Below, piece after piece: positions 40,812 through 51,971 of a stretch of DNA of 64,000 nt; positions within the stretch are counted from its first letter, which is position 1; every line of letters starts with the position of its first letter. The notes beneath the pieces are model-generated. The model saw only the letters and a list, made by a program, of their open reading frames with translations, made no database searches and was not told where the DNA came from. Source of the DNA: Phytobacter diazotrophicus (GTDB taxonomy: Bacteria > Pseudomonadota > Gammaproteobacteria > Enterobacterales > Enterobacteriaceae); assembly GCA_004346725.1 (NCBI GenBank), contig SMDE01000008.1, forward strand, positions 124,001-188,000, given 5' to 3'. A program made the position numbers and the translations under genes.

Positions 40812-43214
40812 ATGAAAAAACGTATTCCCACCCTCCTGGCCACAATGATCGGCACAGCCCTTTATAGTCAACAAGGGATGACAGCCAGTCTCGCCTCGCA
40901 ATGTATGCTTGGCGTTCCGAGCTATAACCGTCCATTGGTAACAGGCGATACTAATAATCTGCCTGTGACCATCAATGCCGATGACGCCAAAGGTAACTAC
41001 CCTGATGACGCCAATTTTAAAGGCAATGTGGATATTAATCAGGGCAATAGCCGCCTGCGTGCTGATGAAGTTCAACTTCACCAGAAACAGGTGGAAGGCC
41101 AGGCTGACCCGGTGCGTACAGTGGATGCACTGGGTAATGTGCACTACGACGACAATCAGGTCATCCTGAAAGGTCCGAAAGCCTGGTCAAATTTAAATAC
41201 GAAAGACACCAACGTCTGGCAAGGCGACTACCAGATGGTGGGGCGCCAGGGACGTGGTGATGCAGACCTGATGAAACAGCGTGGCGAAAACCGTTACACC
41301 ATCCTTGAAAACGGTTCATTCACCTCCTGCTTACCGGGTTCAAATACCTGGAGCGTCGTGGGTAGCGAAGTCATCCATGACCGTGAAGAACAGGTTGCAG
41401 AGATCTGGAACGCGCGCTTTAAACTCGGCCCGGTGCCGGTTTTCTACAGCCCGTACCTGCAATTGCCGGTGGGTGATAAGCGCCGTTCTGGTTTCTTGAT
41501 TCCAAATGCCAAGTACAGCACGAACAACGGCTTTGAGTTTTATTTGCCGTACTACTGGAATATCGCCCCCAACTTCGATGCGACCATCACACCGCACTAC
41601 ATTCAAAAACGCGGCAATACTCAGTGGCAGAACGAATTCCGCTACCTGACGCAAGCGGGAACAGGTCTCATCGAATTTGATTATCTGCCGTCGGATAACG
41701 TCTATCAGGACGACCATTCTTCTACCGAGTCGAATCGCCATCGTTGGTTGTTCTATTGGAATCACTTTGGCGTGATGGACCAGGTTTGGCGTTTTAACGT
41801 CGATTACACCAAAGTCAGCGATCCATACTATTTTACCGACTTTTCGTCGAAATACGGTACCAGTACTGACGGTTACGCCACCCAGAAATTCAGCATGGGT
41901 TATTGGCTGGAGAATTTTAACGCCACCGTATCGACTAAACAGTTCCAGGTATTTAACCGGCAGAACAGTAATTCCTACGCCGCAGAACCACAGCTAGACG
42001 TGAATTACTACAAAAACGACTTGGGTCCGTTTGACGCACATATCTATGGCCAGGCGGTGCATTTTGCTAACACAAACAGCACCTTCCCGGAAGCCACGCG
42101 TGTTCACCTTGAACCAACGTTAAATCTGCCGCTGTCGAATAACTGGAGCAGCCTCGATACTGAGGTAAAATTGCTGGCTACTCATTATCAGCAAACTGGT
42201 TTGGATTCTTATCTTAATTATGCTCAACAGCAGTACAACAGCTATCCATCGAGTACAAGCAATCAAGACCGTTTGAGATCGGCTAAAGAACTTAAGGACT
42301 CGGTGAATCGAGTGTTGCCGCAGTTTAAGGTCGACGGGAAGCTAGTTTTCGAGCGTGATATGACTCTGGCGGAGGGATATACCCAGACGTTAGAGCCAAG
42401 GGCACAATATCTCTATGTGCCGTATCGTAACCAGAGCGGCATTAACAACTACGACTCCTCCCTGCTCCAATCCGACTACAGCGGCCTGTTTCGCGACCGT
42501 ACCTACGGCGGTCTGGATCGTATCGCATCGGCAAACCAGGTTACCACCGGCGTCACATCCCGTATTTATGATGACGCTTCTGTTGAACGTTTTAACGTTT
42601 CTGTTGGTCAAATCTACTATTTCACACAGTCACGCACTGGCGATGACAACATAAATTGGGAGAAAGACAACAAAACGGGTTCACTGGTATGGGCGGGAGA
42701 TACCTACTGGCGCATTTCGGATCGCTGGGGCTTGCGTGGCGGCGTGCAGTATGACACGCGTCTGAACAATATCGCTAACGGTTCCACATCAATTGAATAT
42801 CGCCGCGATGAAGACCGTATGGTACAGCTCAGCTATCGCTATGCCAGCCCGGAATACATCCAGGCAACACTGCCGAACTACGCAGCTTCGGAACTCTATA
42901 AAGACGGCATTTCGCAAGTTGGTGCCGCAGCAAGCTGGCCGATCGTCGACCGCTGGTCTGTCGTCGGGGCTTACTACTACGATACCAATACAAACAAGCC
43001 TGCCGACCAGATGTTAGGTCTGCAGTATAACTCCTGCTGTTATGCGATTCGCGTTGGGTATGAACGCAAAATCAACGGCTGGGAAAACAACCAAAGCAAG
43101 TATGACAACGTCATCGGTTTCAACATTGAGTTGCGCGGTTTGAGCTCAAATTACGGTCTGGGCACGCAACAAATGTTGCGCTCGAACATTCTGCCGTACC
43201 GTAGCTCATTATGA
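40812..43214 (+). CDS. lptD: LPS-assembly outer membrane protein LptD
   Basis: Beta-barrel that, with lipoprotein LptE, inserts lipopolysaccharide into the outer leaflet. 800 residues from the ATG at 40812 ([11 protein letters not shown]), against 784 in E. coli. A signal peptide ends near residue 25. The four disulfide cysteines are in place: LASQC (Cys31), SFTSCLPG, and YNSCCYAI. Residues about 464-500 contain a segment about 16 residues longer than E. coli, rich in Tyr, Gln and Ser and coded with rarer codons (AGA, CTA, CTT). Spacing to surA is 45 bases, forming the lptD-surA-pdxA-rsmA-apaGH run. Confidence 0.97.
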   Translation: MKKRIPTLLATMIGTALYSQQGMTASLASQCMLGVPSYNRPLVTGDTNNLPVTINADDAKGNYPDDANFKGNVDINQGNSRLRADEVQLHQKQVEGQADPVRTVDALGNVHYDDNQVILKGPKAWSNLNTKDTNVWQGDYQMVGRQGRGDADLMKQRGENRYTILENGSFTSCLPGSNTWSVVGSEVIHDREEQVAEIWNARFKLGPVPVFYSPYLQLPVGDKRRSGFLIPNAKYSTNNGFEFYLPYYWNIAPNFDATITPHYIQKRGNTQWQNEFRYLTQAGTGLIEFDYLPSDNVYQDDHSSTESNRHRWLFYWNHFGVMDQVWRFNVDYTKVSDPYYFTDFSSKYGTSTDGYATQKFSMGYWLENFNATVSTKQFQVFNRQNSNSYAAEPQLDVNYYKNDLGPFDAHIYGQAVHFANTNSTFPEATRVHLEPTLNLPLSNNWSSLDTEVKLLATHYQQTGLDSYLNYAQQQYNSYPSSTSNQDRLRSAKELKDSVNRVLPQFKVDGKLVFERDMTLAEGYTQTLEPRAQYLYVPYRNQSGINNYDSSLLQSDYSGLFRDRTYGGLDRIASANQVTTGVTSRIYDDASVERFNVSVGQIYYFTQSRTGDDNINWEKDNKTGSLVWAGDTYWRISDRWGLRGGVQYDTRLNNIANGSTSIEYRRDEDRMVQLSYRYASPEYIQATLPNYAASELYKDGISQVGAAASWPIVDRWSVVGAYYYDTNTNKPADQMLGLQYNSCCYAIRVGYERKINGWENNQSKYDNVIGFNIELRGLSSNYGLGTQQMLRSNILPYRSSL

Positions 43215-43259
43215 TGTGGTTGATTTGCAAAGTTATCGGTTAATTGAAATGGAAAAAGT

Positions 43260-44546
43260 ATGAAGAACTGGAAAACGCTGCTTCTCGGTATCGCTATGGT
43301 TGCGAATACCAGTTTCGCTGCACCGCAAGTTGTCGATAAAGTAGCTGCCGTCGTGAATAACGGCGTGGTGCTCGAAAGCGACGTTGATGGTTTGATGCAA
43401 TCCGTGAAACTTAACGCGGGCCAGGCGGGTCAACAATTGCCTGATGACGCTACGCTGCGTCATCAGATTCTTGAACGTCTGATCATGGATCAAATCATTC
43501 TGCAAATGGCGACGAAAATGAACATCAAGGTGACCGATGATCAACTCGATCAGGCCATCGCCAATATCGCCAAACAAAACAATATCTCCATGGATCAGAT
43601 GCGCAGCCGTCTGGCTTACGACGGTGTGAATTTCAACACCTACCGTAGCCAAATCCGCAAAGAGATGATCATTTCCGAAGTCCGCAACAACGAAGTTCGC
43701 CGCCGCATCACCGTGCTGCCGCAGGAAGTTGAGGCGCTCGCTAAACAAGTAGGTAACCAAAACGACGCCAGTACCGAACTGAACCTGAGCCACATTCTGG
43801 TTCCGTTACCGGAAAACCCAACCTCTGACCAGGTAAATGAAGCAGAAAGCCAGGCACGTTCTATCGTTGACGAAGCGCGTAAAGGCGGTGATTTCGGTAA
43901 ACTGGCAATTACCTACTCTGCCGACCAGCAGGCGCTGAAAGGCGGCCAGATGGGTTGGGGGCGTATTCAGGAACTGCCGTCAATCTTCGCTCAGGCGCTT
44001 AGCACGGCGAAAAAAGGCGACATCATTGGCCCCATCCGTTCAGGCGTTGGCTTCCATATTCTGAAAGTGAACGATCTGCGTGGCCAAAGCCAGAGCATAT
44101 CCGTGACCGAAGTTCACGCTCGTCACATTCTGCTGAAACCGTCGCCAATCATGAGTGACGACCAGGCTCGTGTGAAACTGGAACAGATCGCGGCTGACAT
44201 CAAGAGCGGTAAAACCACCTTTGCTGCAGCGGCAAAAGAGTTCTCTCAGGATCCAGGTTCTGCCAATCAGGGCGGCGATATGGGCTGGGCGGCAGCGGAT
44301 ATCTACGATCCGGCATTCCGTGATGCGTTGATGAAGCTTAGCCGTGGTCAGATGAGCGGCCCGGTACACTCCTCCTTTGGCTGGCATCTGATTGAGCTAC
44401 TGGATACCCGTAACGTCGATAAAACCGATGCTGCGCAAAAAGATCGTGCTTACCGCATGCTGATGAACCGCAAATTCTCCGAAGAAGCGGCAACCTGGAT
44501 GCAGGAACAGCGCGCCAGCGCTTACGTTAAAATCCTGAGCAACTAA
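43260..44546 (+). CDS. surA: Periplasmic chaperone / peptidyl-prolyl isomerase SurA
   Basis: Main chaperone for outer membrane protein biogenesis, delivering barrels including LptD to the BAM complex. 428 residues, the E. coli length. Signal peptide of 20 residues (ending ANTSFA, mature [17 protein letters not shown]). The N-terminal chaperone domain runs to about 170. Two parvulin domains follow, P1 starting near [13 protein letters not shown] and P2 near [15 protein letters not shown]. The C-terminal helix ends with YVKILSN. Overlaps pdxA by one base (TAATG). Confidence 0.98.
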   Translation: MKNWKTLLLGIAMVANTSFAAPQVVDKVAAVVNNGVVLESDVDGLMQSVKLNAGQAGQQLPDDATLRHQILERLIMDQIILQMATKMNIKVTDDQLDQAIANIAKQNNISMDQMRSRLAYDGVNFNTYRSQIRKEMIISEVRNNEVRRRITVLPQEVEALAKQVGNQNDASTELNLSHILVPLPENPTSDQVNEAESQARSIVDEARKGGDFGKLAITYSADQQALKGGQMGWGRIQELPSIFAQALSTAKKGDIIGPIRSGVGFHILKVNDLRGQSQSISVTEVHARHILLKPSPIMSDDQARVKLEQIAADIKSGKTTFAAAAKEFSQDPGSANQGGDMGWAAADIYDPAFRDALMKLSRGQMSGPVHSSFGWHLIELLDTRNVDKTDAAQKDRAYRMLMNRKFSEEAATWMQEQRASAYVKILSN

Positions 44547-45532
44547 TGAACGCACATCGTGTCGTTATCACTCCCGGCGAACCCGCCGGGATTGGTCCTG
44601 ATTTAGTCGTACAACTCGCCCAGCGTGACTGGCCCGTAGAGTTAGTGGTGTGTGCAGATCCAACGCTGCTCACCGGGCGTGCGGCGCTGCTGGGTTTGCC
44701 CCTCGTCCTGCGCGAGTACCACGCCGGACAACCGGCCCGTGCACAACAGGCAGGCAGCCTCACCGTATTACCCGTTGCACTCAAAACGCCAGTTGTGCCA
44801 GGCGAGCTGGACGTCAACAATGGACCATACGTGGTCGACACGCTGGCCCGTGCCTGCGATGGTTGCCTGAGCGGCGAGTTTGCTGCGCTGATCACCGGCC
44901 CCGTGCATAAAGGGGTGATCAACGACGCGGGTACGCCGTTTACCGGACACACCGAGTTCTTCGAAGAGCGTTCGCGCGTCAGCAAAGTCGTGATGATGCT
45001 GGCAACAGAGGAACTCCGCGTTGCGCTGGCCACGACCCATCTGCCCATCAAAGCGGTTGCCGAGGCCATCACGCCAGATTTGCTGCGCGACGTCATCACC
45101 ATTTTGTATACCGATTTGCAGCAAAAGTTTGGTATCCACCAGCCACATGTTCTGGTGTGCGGCCTGAACCCACACGCCGGGGAAGGCGGACATATGGGCA
45201 CCGAAGAGATCGATACGATCATTCCGGTTCTTGATGAAATGCGCGCAAAAGGCATGAATCTTAGTGGTCCACTGCCTGCCGATACGCTTTTTCAGCCTAA
45301 ATATCTTGATAATGCCGACGCCGTACTGGCGATGTACCACGATCAGGGCCTGCCCGTGCTAAAATACCAGGGCTTTGGCCGTGGCGTGAACATCACGCTC
45401 GGTTTACCTTTTATTCGTACATCCGTTGATCATGGCACCGCGCTGGAACTGGCGGGCCAGGGAAAAGCCGATGTCGGCAGTTTTATCACGGCGCTTAATC
45501 TCGCCATCACCATGATTGTTAATACTCAATGA
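44546..45532 (+). CDS. pdxA: 4-hydroxythreonine-4-phosphate dehydrogenase
   Basis: NAD-dependent step of pyridoxal phosphate synthesis by the DXP-dependent route. 328 residues (E. coli 329). It opens with [19 protein letters not shown]. Metal-ligand histidines are seen in [11 protein letters not shown], in [15 protein letters not shown] and near [37 protein letters not shown]. It overlaps surA at the start and rsmA by 4 bases at the end, indicating coupling. Confidence 0.97.
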   Translation: MNAHRVVITPGEPAGIGPDLVVQLAQRDWPVELVVCADPTLLTGRAALLGLPLVLREYHAGQPARAQQAGSLTVLPVALKTPVVPGELDVNNGPYVVDTLARACDGCLSGEFAALITGPVHKGVINDAGTPFTGHTEFFEERSRVSKVVMMLATEELRVALATTHLPIKAVAEAITPDLLRDVITILYTDLQQKFGIHQPHVLVCGLNPHAGEGGHMGTEEIDTIIPVLDEMRAKGMNLSGPLPADTLFQPKYLDNADAVLAMYHDQGLPVLKYQGFGRGVNITLGLPFIRTSVDHGTALELAGQGKADVGSFITALNLAITMIVNTQ

Positions 45533-46350
45533 CTAATCGAGTCCATCAGGGCCACTTAGCCCGTAAACGCTTCGGGCAAAACTTCCTCAACGATCAGTTT
45601 GTGATCGACAGTATTGTTTCAGCTATCAATCCGCAAAAAGGCCAGGCGATGGTCGAAATCGGCCCGGGCCTTGCCGCGCTGACCGAGCCGGTAGGTGAAC
45701 GTCTGGATAAGCTCACCGTTATCGAGCTTGACCGCGATCTGGCTGCACGTCTGCAAACACACCCGTTTCTCGGGCCAAAGCTGACGATTTTTCAGCAAGA
45801 TGCGATGACCATGAATTTCGGCGAGCTGTCGCAGACTATGGGTCAGCCGCTGCGCGTATTTGGCAACCTGCCTTATAACATCTCCACGCCGCTAATGTTC
45901 CATCTGTTTAGCTATACTGATGCCATTGCCGACATGCACTTTATGTTGCAAAAAGAGGTCGTCAATCGTCTGGTTGCAGGGCCAAACAGTAAGGCGTATG
46001 GTCGTTTAAGCGTCATGGCGCAATACTATTGCCAGATTATTCCGGTGCTGGAAGTGCCGCCAACAGCCTTCACCCCACCGCCTAAGGTGGATTCCGCTGT
46101 CGTGCGCCTGGTACCACATCGCACGTTGCCACATCCGGTCAAAGAAGTCCGGGTGCTGAGTCGGATCACGACGGAAGCCTTTAACCAGCGCCGTAAAACG
46201 ATCCGCAACAGCCTTGGCAACCTCTTCTCCGTTGAGGTATTGACGGAGCTGGGCGTTGATCCGGCGATGCGTGCGGAAAACATCTCTGTTGCGCAGTATT
46301 GCAAGATGGCGAACTATCTGACTGATAATGCGCCGCCGAAGGAGAGTTAA
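45529..46350 (+). CDS. rsmA: 16S rRNA dimethyladenosine transferase RsmA (KsgA)
   Basis: Dimethylates A1518 and A1519 of 16S rRNA, a late 30S maturation step; loss gives kasugamycin resistance. 273 residues. SAM motif [13 protein letters not shown] (about 43-54), [16 protein letters not shown] with the catalytic NLPY, and [14 protein letters not shown] are intact. The C-terminal helical domain ends with [10 protein letters not shown]. Start overlaps the pdxA stop (ATGACTAA); apaG starts three bases after its stop. Confidence 0.98.
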   Translation: MTNRVHQGHLARKRFGQNFLNDQFVIDSIVSAINPQKGQAMVEIGPGLAALTEPVGERLDKLTVIELDRDLAARLQTHPFLGPKLTIFQQDAMTMNFGELSQTMGQPLRVFGNLPYNISTPLMFHLFSYTDAIADMHFMLQKEVVNRLVAGPNSKAYGRLSVMAQYYCQIIPVLEVPPTAFTPPPKVDSAVVRLVPHRTLPHPVKEVRVLSRITTEAFNQRRKTIRNSLGNLFSVEVLTELGVDPAMRAENISVAQYCKMANYLTDNAPPKES

Positions 46351-46353
46351 GTC

Positions 46354-46731
46354 ATGATCAATTCGCCCCGAGTTTCTGTTCAGGTGCAAAGTGTCTATAT
46401 TGAATCGCAATCTTCACCCGATGAAGAACGCTATGTTTTCGCTTACACCATCACTATTCGGAATCTGGGGCGAGCGCCGGTCCAGTTGCTTAAACGGTAC
46501 TGGCTTATCACCAACGGGAATGGCCGTGAAACTGAGGTTCAGGGTGAAGGTGTGGTCGGCGTTCAGCCGCACATTGAACCCGGCGGAGAATATCAGTATA
46601 CCAGCGGTGCGGTAATTGAAACGCCGTTTGGTACCATGGAAGGCCATTATGAAATGATCGATGCGCAAGGGAAGGCGTTCCGCATCGCTATCCCGGTCTT
46701 CCGACTTGCCGTTCAAACACTAATCCACTGA
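46354..46731 (+). CDS. apaG: ApaG protein
   Basis: Small all-beta protein with a fibronectin type III-like fold, long known from this operon. Its biochemical role is unsettled; links to divalent cation tolerance are described. 125 residues, as in E. coli. Conserved stretches are [29 protein letters not shown] and [26 protein letters not shown]. It lies between rsmA (3-base gap) and apaH (4-base gap). Confidence 0.97.
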   Translation: MINSPRVSVQVQSVYIESQSSPDEERYVFAYTITIRNLGRAPVQLLKRYWLITNGNGRETEVQGEGVVGVQPHIEPGGEYQYTSGAVIETPFGTMEGHYEMIDAQGKAFRIAIPVFRLAVQTLIH

Positions 46732-46735
46732 GACA

Positions 46736-47584
46736 ATGTCTACATATCTTATTGGCGACGTTCATGGTTGCTATGATGAACTGCTCGCATTGTTAAATCA
46801 GGTGCAGTTTGTACCTGGGCAGGACACCTTATGGTTAACGGGTGATTTAGTCGCGCGCGGCCCCGGCTCGCTGGATGTATTGCGCTACGTTAAATCGCTG
46901 GGCGACAGCGTTCGCCTGGTCCTCGGCAACCACGATCTGCACCTGCTGGCGGTGTTTGCTGGCATCAGCCGCAATAAACCCAAAGATCGGCTTAATTTGC
47001 TTCTGGAAGCGCCCGATGCCGACGACCTCATCAACTGGCTGCGTCGTCAGCCGCTGTTGCAGGTCGATGAGGAGAAAAAGCTGGTGATGGCCCACGCGGG
47101 TATTACGCCGCAGTGGGATCTGGAGACGGCTCAGCAATGCGCACGCGACGTTGAAGCCATTCTCTCCAGCGACTCCTACCCGTTCTTCCTTGACGGGATG
47201 TATGGCGACTATCCGAACAGTTGGTCAACGGAACTGAGCGGAATGGCACGGCTGCGTTTTATCAGCAATGCCTTTACGCGGATGCGCTACTGTTTCCCGA
47301 ACGGGGAGCTGGATATGTATTGCAAAGATGTTCCGGAATACGCACCGGCACCGTTGAAGCCCTGGTTTACCATTCCCGGACCTGTCTCGCAGGCGTACAG
47401 CATCGTGTTTGGTCACTGGGCATCACTGGAAGGGAAAGGCACGCCAGAAGGCATTTACGCACTGGATACCGGCTGTTGCTGGGGCGGCACACTAACCTGC
47501 CTGCGCTGGGAAGATCAAGCCTGGTTTGTGCAACCGTCGAACCGTCAAATGGATTTAGGTGAAGACGAGGCGGTCGCCTCTTAG
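46736..47584 (+). CDS. apaH: Diadenosine tetraphosphatase (symmetrical)
   Basis: Metallophosphatase that cleaves Ap4A to two ADP and also removes Np4 caps from RNA. 282 residues. The calcineurin-type metal motifs are seen as [14 protein letters not shown] (about 7-20), [10 protein letters not shown] and [13 protein letters not shown]; histidines in MAHAG and FGHWAS complete the site. Last gene of the lptD-apaH run, with a hairpin at 47640. Confidence 0.98.
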   Translation: MSTYLIGDVHGCYDELLALLNQVQFVPGQDTLWLTGDLVARGPGSLDVLRYVKSLGDSVRLVLGNHDLHLLAVFAGISRNKPKDRLNLLLEAPDADDLINWLRRQPLLQVDEEKKLVMAHAGITPQWDLETAQQCARDVEAILSSDSYPFFLDGMYGDYPNSWSTELSGMARLRFISNAFTRMRYCFPNGELDMYCKDVPEYAPAPLKPWFTIPGPVSQAYSIVFGHWASLEGKGTPEGIYALDTGCCWGGTLTCLRWEDQAWFVQPSNRQMDLGEDEAVAS

Positions 47585-47639
47585 TGGCAAACGTCTGCTT
47601 TAAGCTGAATCTTCACCGTTTTGCTAAAAACTCATAATA

Positions 47640-47669
47640 TACAGCGCGAAGTTTGCCCACCGCGCTGTA
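47640..47669. terminator. Hairpin between apaH and the pRiA4b-like gene
   Basis: TACAGCGCG / CGCGCTGTA, a 9-bp perfect stem with a 12-base loop. On the plus strand CCATTTTATT follows. It lies between two convergent genes, so it may serve both. Confidence 0.65.
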
Positions 47670-47674
47670 CCATT

Positions 47675-48292
47675 TTATTCAAATTCGTCCATCAATGGTA
47701 AAGCCCGATCCCGCGACCAGCGCAAGTATATATTTAAAAGTAAGTTGATGGCGTTAATATCATATTGAAATATAAGGCTTTGGACATCACTAACCTGAAT
47801 ATTCTCATCCAGACCAATAATTTCCAAAAAAGCTTCATAGTCTTCTTCATTATTTTGCGGGTCGAAAACTGCCCGAAGCAGATGCATATAAGCATGTGCA
47901 CCACCACAGTCCTCTGGCGGGCAGGCCATAATCCCTTCTATACACTCAATAGGTTGCATTTCATCTAAAGAGAAATTTTTATCTTCGAGAACAATTTCGT
48001 GCTCCCAGCTGTCACCAAAATCATAAAGATACGTTAATTTATTGCCGCTGCGTTTGAGCAATGTATTCAGACGAATCACTGATTCATCTTCATCGTTAAT
48101 CGATTCTGGATGTTCGGTGAAAATTTGCTTTTTGAACATAAACTGATGCAGATGGTAGTCTTGCCAGCCCATGACAATTTGTACCACATCATGCAAACGA
48201 TCGAGTGTAATGTTGGAAGGAACAACAAATCGGCGCCAAACAACCGGGTCTATGTCTTTGAGGGTGATTTTGAGTTGATAAAATGTATTCAT
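47675..48292 (-). CDS. Plasmid pRiA4b ORF-3-like protein
   Basis: 205 residues from the ATG at 48292 (MNTFYQLKITLKDIDPVVWRRFVVPSNITLDRLHDVVQIVMGW), with TTGAGG upstream. This is the hallmark N-terminus of the pRiA4b ORF-3-like family; LTYLYDFGDSWEHEIVLE and CPPEDCGGAHAYMHLL are also typical. Function is unknown. The family is common on plasmids and near mobile elements. Upstream in-frame ATGs (48319, 48355) exist but add residues without family similarity. It is 64 bases downstream of folA and may be read from the folA promoter. It is absent from this place in E. coli K-12 and is relatively AT-rich, which suggests acquisition. Confidence 0.8.
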   Translation of the reverse strand: MNTFYQLKITLKDIDPVVWRRFVVPSNITLDRLHDVVQIVMGWQDYHLHQFMFKKQIFTEHPESINDEDESVIRLNTLLKRSGNKLTYLYDFGDSWEHEIVLEDKNFSLDEMQPIECIEGIMACPPEDCGGAHAYMHLLRAVFDPQNNEEDYEAFLEIIGLDENIQVSDVQSLIFQYDINAINLLLNIYLRWSRDRALPLMDEFE

Positions 48293-48356
48293 TCCAGCCT
48301 CAATTTGGCCTGCGTACATTTTTCCCGGCGGATGCACACCACCGGGTATATTCATT

Positions 48357-48869
<513 letters not shown>

Positions 48870-49025
48870 CTATACGGAAAGCGCATTCTTTCGTCGACTG
48901 GCGACAGGGTAAAGAGACAGAAAATTTTCGTAATCTGTAAGCAAACCCGCGCTGCACGATCGCATACCTTGCTTTCCACTTTTTCGCGAAGCAAACCCTT
49001 AACCGTCAATCAGCCGTAACACGCG

Positions 49026-50888
49026 CTATGGCTGTGGTTTCGCCTCAGGTTCATCGGCGACATCCCCCGTGTGACGGCCCTCTTTGGTCCCCTGCCAGCC
49101 ATGGCGCTGGACCACGGACAGATGCGCCCGGTCTTCGCTGATAATCTCCGTCAACATCGCACTGGTGCGTTTAAAGACGTCCGCTCTGGCCTGAGCGGTG
49201 TTATCCACTCCGGCCATCTCCTCAACCATCTGGGTGTTGAACTGGCGGAAAAGGTCGGCACGCTCACGCGCCTCATAAGGCCCCAGACCTAACCCTTCGA
49301 GCGCCATTCGCCCGGCTTTCAACGCCGCTTCAAATGTTTCACGCTCCGGCTTCTCAACACCCGCCTGGCGCAGACGAATGTAATGATCGACGTCGCGGGC
49401 ACGGGCAATAATACGCAGCGCCGGGAAATGGGTTTTCGCCAGTTCAGTAAGCTGGAGATTGGCCTGCGGATCGTCAATCGCGTTGATCAGCACTTCGGCT
49501 TTTCCGGCACCGGCTGACTCCAGCAGATCCACGCGCGTCGCATCGCCATAAAAGACCTTCATGCCGAATTTGCGCAGCGTTTCAATGTGGTCCGGGTCGT
49601 GATCGAGAACAACCATTTTGACTCCACTAGAGAGTAGCAGACGCCCGGCAATTTGGCCGAAGCGACCAAATCCGGCCACAATGACCCGCGGTTCATCTTC
49701 GTCAATCTCATCGGCTTCACGCGCTTGTCCGGTGCCCGCGCTTTCCAGACGCGTCAGCAGGACTAACAGCACAGGCGTCGCCGCCATGGACAACGCCACA
49801 GCCAGCGTCAAGGCTTTGACCCACTCCGGGTCGAGCACGCCTGCCATTTGTGCTGCACCAAAAACCACAAACGCGAACTCACTGCCCTGCCCCAGCAGTG
49901 CCGCAAACCAGCGCCGCTGTTTGCCTGGCACACTCAGCGGACGAGCAATCAGCCAGAGAACGAGGGTTTTAATCACCAGGAAACCGACCAGCAAAAGCAG
50001 GATACGCAGCGGATGAGTGACCAGGGTGCCAAAGTCTATCGACATACCGACACCGATAAAAAAGAGCCCCAGCAGCAGACCTTTAAAGGGTTCAATATCG
50101 CTTTCCAGCGCATGACGGTATTCCGAGCTTGCCAGCAGCACGCCAGCCAGGAACGCCCCCATCGCCATGGAAAGGCCTGCCTCTTCCAGCAACAAACCGA
50201 AGCCGAATACCAGAAACAGCGCCACGGCGCTGAACACTTCACGTAATCCGGAGCGGGCAACAAAACGCAGTGCCGGACGCGCGACATAGCGCCCCAGCAC
50301 GACCACCAGCGCCAGCGCGCCAACCACTTTCAACGCCGACAGGGCAAACGCCCCCACCGTTGTGGATGCGCCACTGCTGGCCAGTAGCGGAATCATCGCC
50401 ACCAGTGGAATGGCCGCGATATCCTGGAAAAGCAGCACGGAAAAGGCACTACGCCCCATTTGCGAAACGGTCAGGTTACGCTCATTCATCGCCTGCATTG
50501 CAATCGCGGTTGAGGAGAGCGCCAGCGTCAGGCCGATAAGCAGCGCCACCGGCCAGTCGAGCCCCAGCACCATACAAAACGCCCCCAACAAAACGCCGCA
50601 GGAGGCCATTTGCAACGCGCCGCCGCCAAAGACGGACACGCGCAACTTCCACAGTCTCTGGGGATCCAGCTCAAGGCCAATCACAAACAACATCAACACC
50701 ACGCCTATTTCAGCGAAGTGGAGGATAGATTCAGCGTCAGTGACCAGGCGCAAGCCCCACGGACCAATAATACAACCGGCGATCAAATAACCCAGCACGG
50801 ACCCCAGCCCCAGACGTACCGCGATCGGTACGATGAGCGCGGCCGCCCCCAGGTAAATCAGCGCCTGAATAAGCGTATGACTATCCAT
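49026..50888 (-). CDS. kefC: Glutathione-gated K+ efflux system KefC
   Basis: Potassium/proton antiporter opened by glutathione adducts of electrophiles, acidifying the cytoplasm for protection. 620 residues from the ATG at 50888 ([21 protein letters not shown]). The CPA2-type membrane domain (about 1-380) includes [10 protein letters not shown] and the regulatory loop [11 protein letters not shown]. The C-terminal RCK domain starts with [31 protein letters not shown]. An open extension upstream overlaps kefF and is not part of the gene. It overlaps kefF by 8 bases. Confidence 0.98.
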   Translation of the reverse strand: MDSHTLIQALIYLGAAALIVPIAVRLGLGSVLGYLIAGCIIGPWGLRLVTDAESILHFAEIGVVLMLFVIGLELDPQRLWKLRVSVFGGGALQMASCGVLLGAFCMVLGLDWPVALLIGLTLALSSTAIAMQAMNERNLTVSQMGRSAFSVLLFQDIAAIPLVAMIPLLASSGASTTVGAFALSALKVVGALALVVVLGRYVARPALRFVARSGLREVFSAVALFLVFGFGLLLEEAGLSMAMGAFLAGVLLASSEYRHALESDIEPFKGLLLGLFFIGVGMSIDFGTLVTHPLRILLLLVGFLVIKTLVLWLIARPLSVPGKQRRWFAALLGQGSEFAFVVFGAAQMAGVLDPEWVKALTLAVALSMAATPVLLVLLTRLESAGTGQAREADEIDEDEPRVIVAGFGRFGQIAGRLLLSSGVKMVVLDHDPDHIETLRKFGMKVFYGDATRVDLLESAGAGKAEVLINAIDDPQANLQLTELAKTHFPALRIIARARDVDHYIRLRQAGVEKPERETFEAALKAGRMALEGLGLGPYEARERADLFRQFNTQMVEEMAGVDNTAQARADVFKRTSAMLTEIISEDRAHLSVVQRHGWQGTKEGRHTGDVADEPEAKPQP

Positions 50889-51411
50889 GGTGGGTCTCCT
50901 GCCAGTCGAGCAACAATTGTTTGTAGCGACGGGCCTGCGCCTGCAGAGTTTCGTCGTCGCAAATGAAGGTGCAGTGAGTGGCAAACGGCGGCAACCAGTT
51001 CATCCCGCAATAGAGCGCCGTGGCCTGTAATGGCTGTCCCAGAACATCAAAGCCAGGGTGTGAGCCAATATCAAAGTGCTGATCCCCACCGCCCGTGGTC
51101 ACGGCCCATAACAGACTTTTCCCCTGCAACGCACGCGCGCCATGGCCATATGCCCAGCCGTGGGCCAGGACTTTATCAATCCATAATTTGAGGAGCGGCG
51201 GTACACTGTACCATTGCATGGGATGTTGCCAGACAACCAGGTCAGCGCGACGCAATGCCTCCTGCTCGGCGGCGATATCAATATTGAAATCGGGGTAGAG
51301 GTGATAAAGAGAGCGAATTTCCACCCCCTCCAGAGTCCCTGCATGCTCAATCATCCGCTTATTCGCATGGGAATACTGCGGATAGGGATGGGCATAAATT
51401 ATCAGAATCAT
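50881..51411 (-). CDS. kefF: KefC ancillary oxidoreductase KefF
   Basis: Flavodoxin-fold quinone oxidoreductase bound to KefC and needed for full efflux activity. 176 residues, as in E. coli. It begins [17 protein letters not shown]; conserved [31 protein letters not shown] and [12 protein letters not shown] typify the NQO2-like group. First gene of the kefFC operon, in the usual order. Confidence 0.97.
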   Translation of the reverse strand: MILIIYAHPYPQYSHANKRMIEHAGTLEGVEIRSLYHLYPDFNIDIAAEQEALRRADLVVWQHPMQWYSVPPLLKLWIDKVLAHGWAYGHGARALQGKSLLWAVTTGGGDQHFDIGSHPGFDVLGQPLQATALYCGMNWLPPFATHCTFICDDETLQAQARRYKQLLLDWQETHHG

Positions 51412-51586
51412 CGATTAACCTGTTTTCACTGCACACTTTTTTCTTTGAGTGTAGACAGTTAATCGTCGTGCTAACAGCGACAATCTGTGCGGGATTAGCA
51501 GGCACCAGCACAGCACCTGTCAGAATAGTGGCTAAAACAGCGAGAGGGGCTGGCGTTACCGGTCTGCCGCCACCGAGGGGGGAGAT

Positions 51587-51612
51587 AAAAAAATCCCGCG
51601 CTAATGGCGGGA
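51587..51612 (-). terminator. Terminator of the small lipoprotein gene
   Basis: Minus strand: TCCCGC / GCGGGA stem with a 7-base loop, followed by seven T, 23 bases past the gene's stop at 51635. Confidence 0.85.
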
Positions 51613-51634
51613 CGCTTTCTGACACGGAGTGAAA

Positions 51635-51868
51635 TTAATTGTCCAGTTCACTCATGTTCTTCACCTGGTCGCGGTTAATCTGCTCGGTTTTACCCGTTTC
51701 CGCATTTTTGTAAGAGACCAGGCCGGTGTCGCTATCGATTTCCGGTTTGCCATCAGTCACGATTGTTTTGCCATCGGTGGTTTTTACGGCCTGATTGGAT
51801 GAACAACCAGCAACGGTAAAGAGCGTGGCAGCCGTAAACAGTGACGTTAATAACAGTTTCGTTCGCAT
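51635..51868 (-). CDS. Small lipoprotein, YgdI/YgdR family
   Basis: 77 residues with a lipoprotein signal: LLLTSLFTAATLFTVAGC, the cysteine at residue 22. The mature part (SSNQAVKTTDGKTIVTDGKPEIDSDTGLVSYKNAETGKTEQINRDQVKNMSELDN) has the beta-barrel SH3-like pattern of YgdI and YgdR, with DGKTI and a final QIN-DQVK. Serine follows the cysteine, so outer membrane location is expected. GGGGAG ribosome-binding site. Function is unknown. It stands alone with its own terminator between kefF and yaaU, and is not at this place in E. coli K-12. Confidence 0.85.
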   Translation of the reverse strand: MRTKLLLTSLFTAATLFTVAGCSSNQAVKTTDGKTIVTDGKPEIDSDTGLVSYKNAETGKTEQINRDQVKNMSELDN

Positions 51869-51971
51869 GGTGTTCTCCCCTGCTTTTCAGTCGTTTTCAG
51901 TTAAATACAGGGTAACTTTAGACTAACTGACTGACCTTAAAAGAAAATACAGAACACTCTGAAGGTTTGAC

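Noticed and set aside
50889-50984. N-terminal extension of KefC
   Set aside because: Lies inside kefF; the homologous N-terminus [14 protein letters not shown] starts at 50888.
51359-51625. 88-codon minus-strand frame with a hydrophobic, alanine- and valine-rich stretch
   Set aside because: It overlaps kefF at one end and the terminator of the lipoprotein gene at the other, has no convincing ribosome-binding site, and its composition does not match a known leader peptide.
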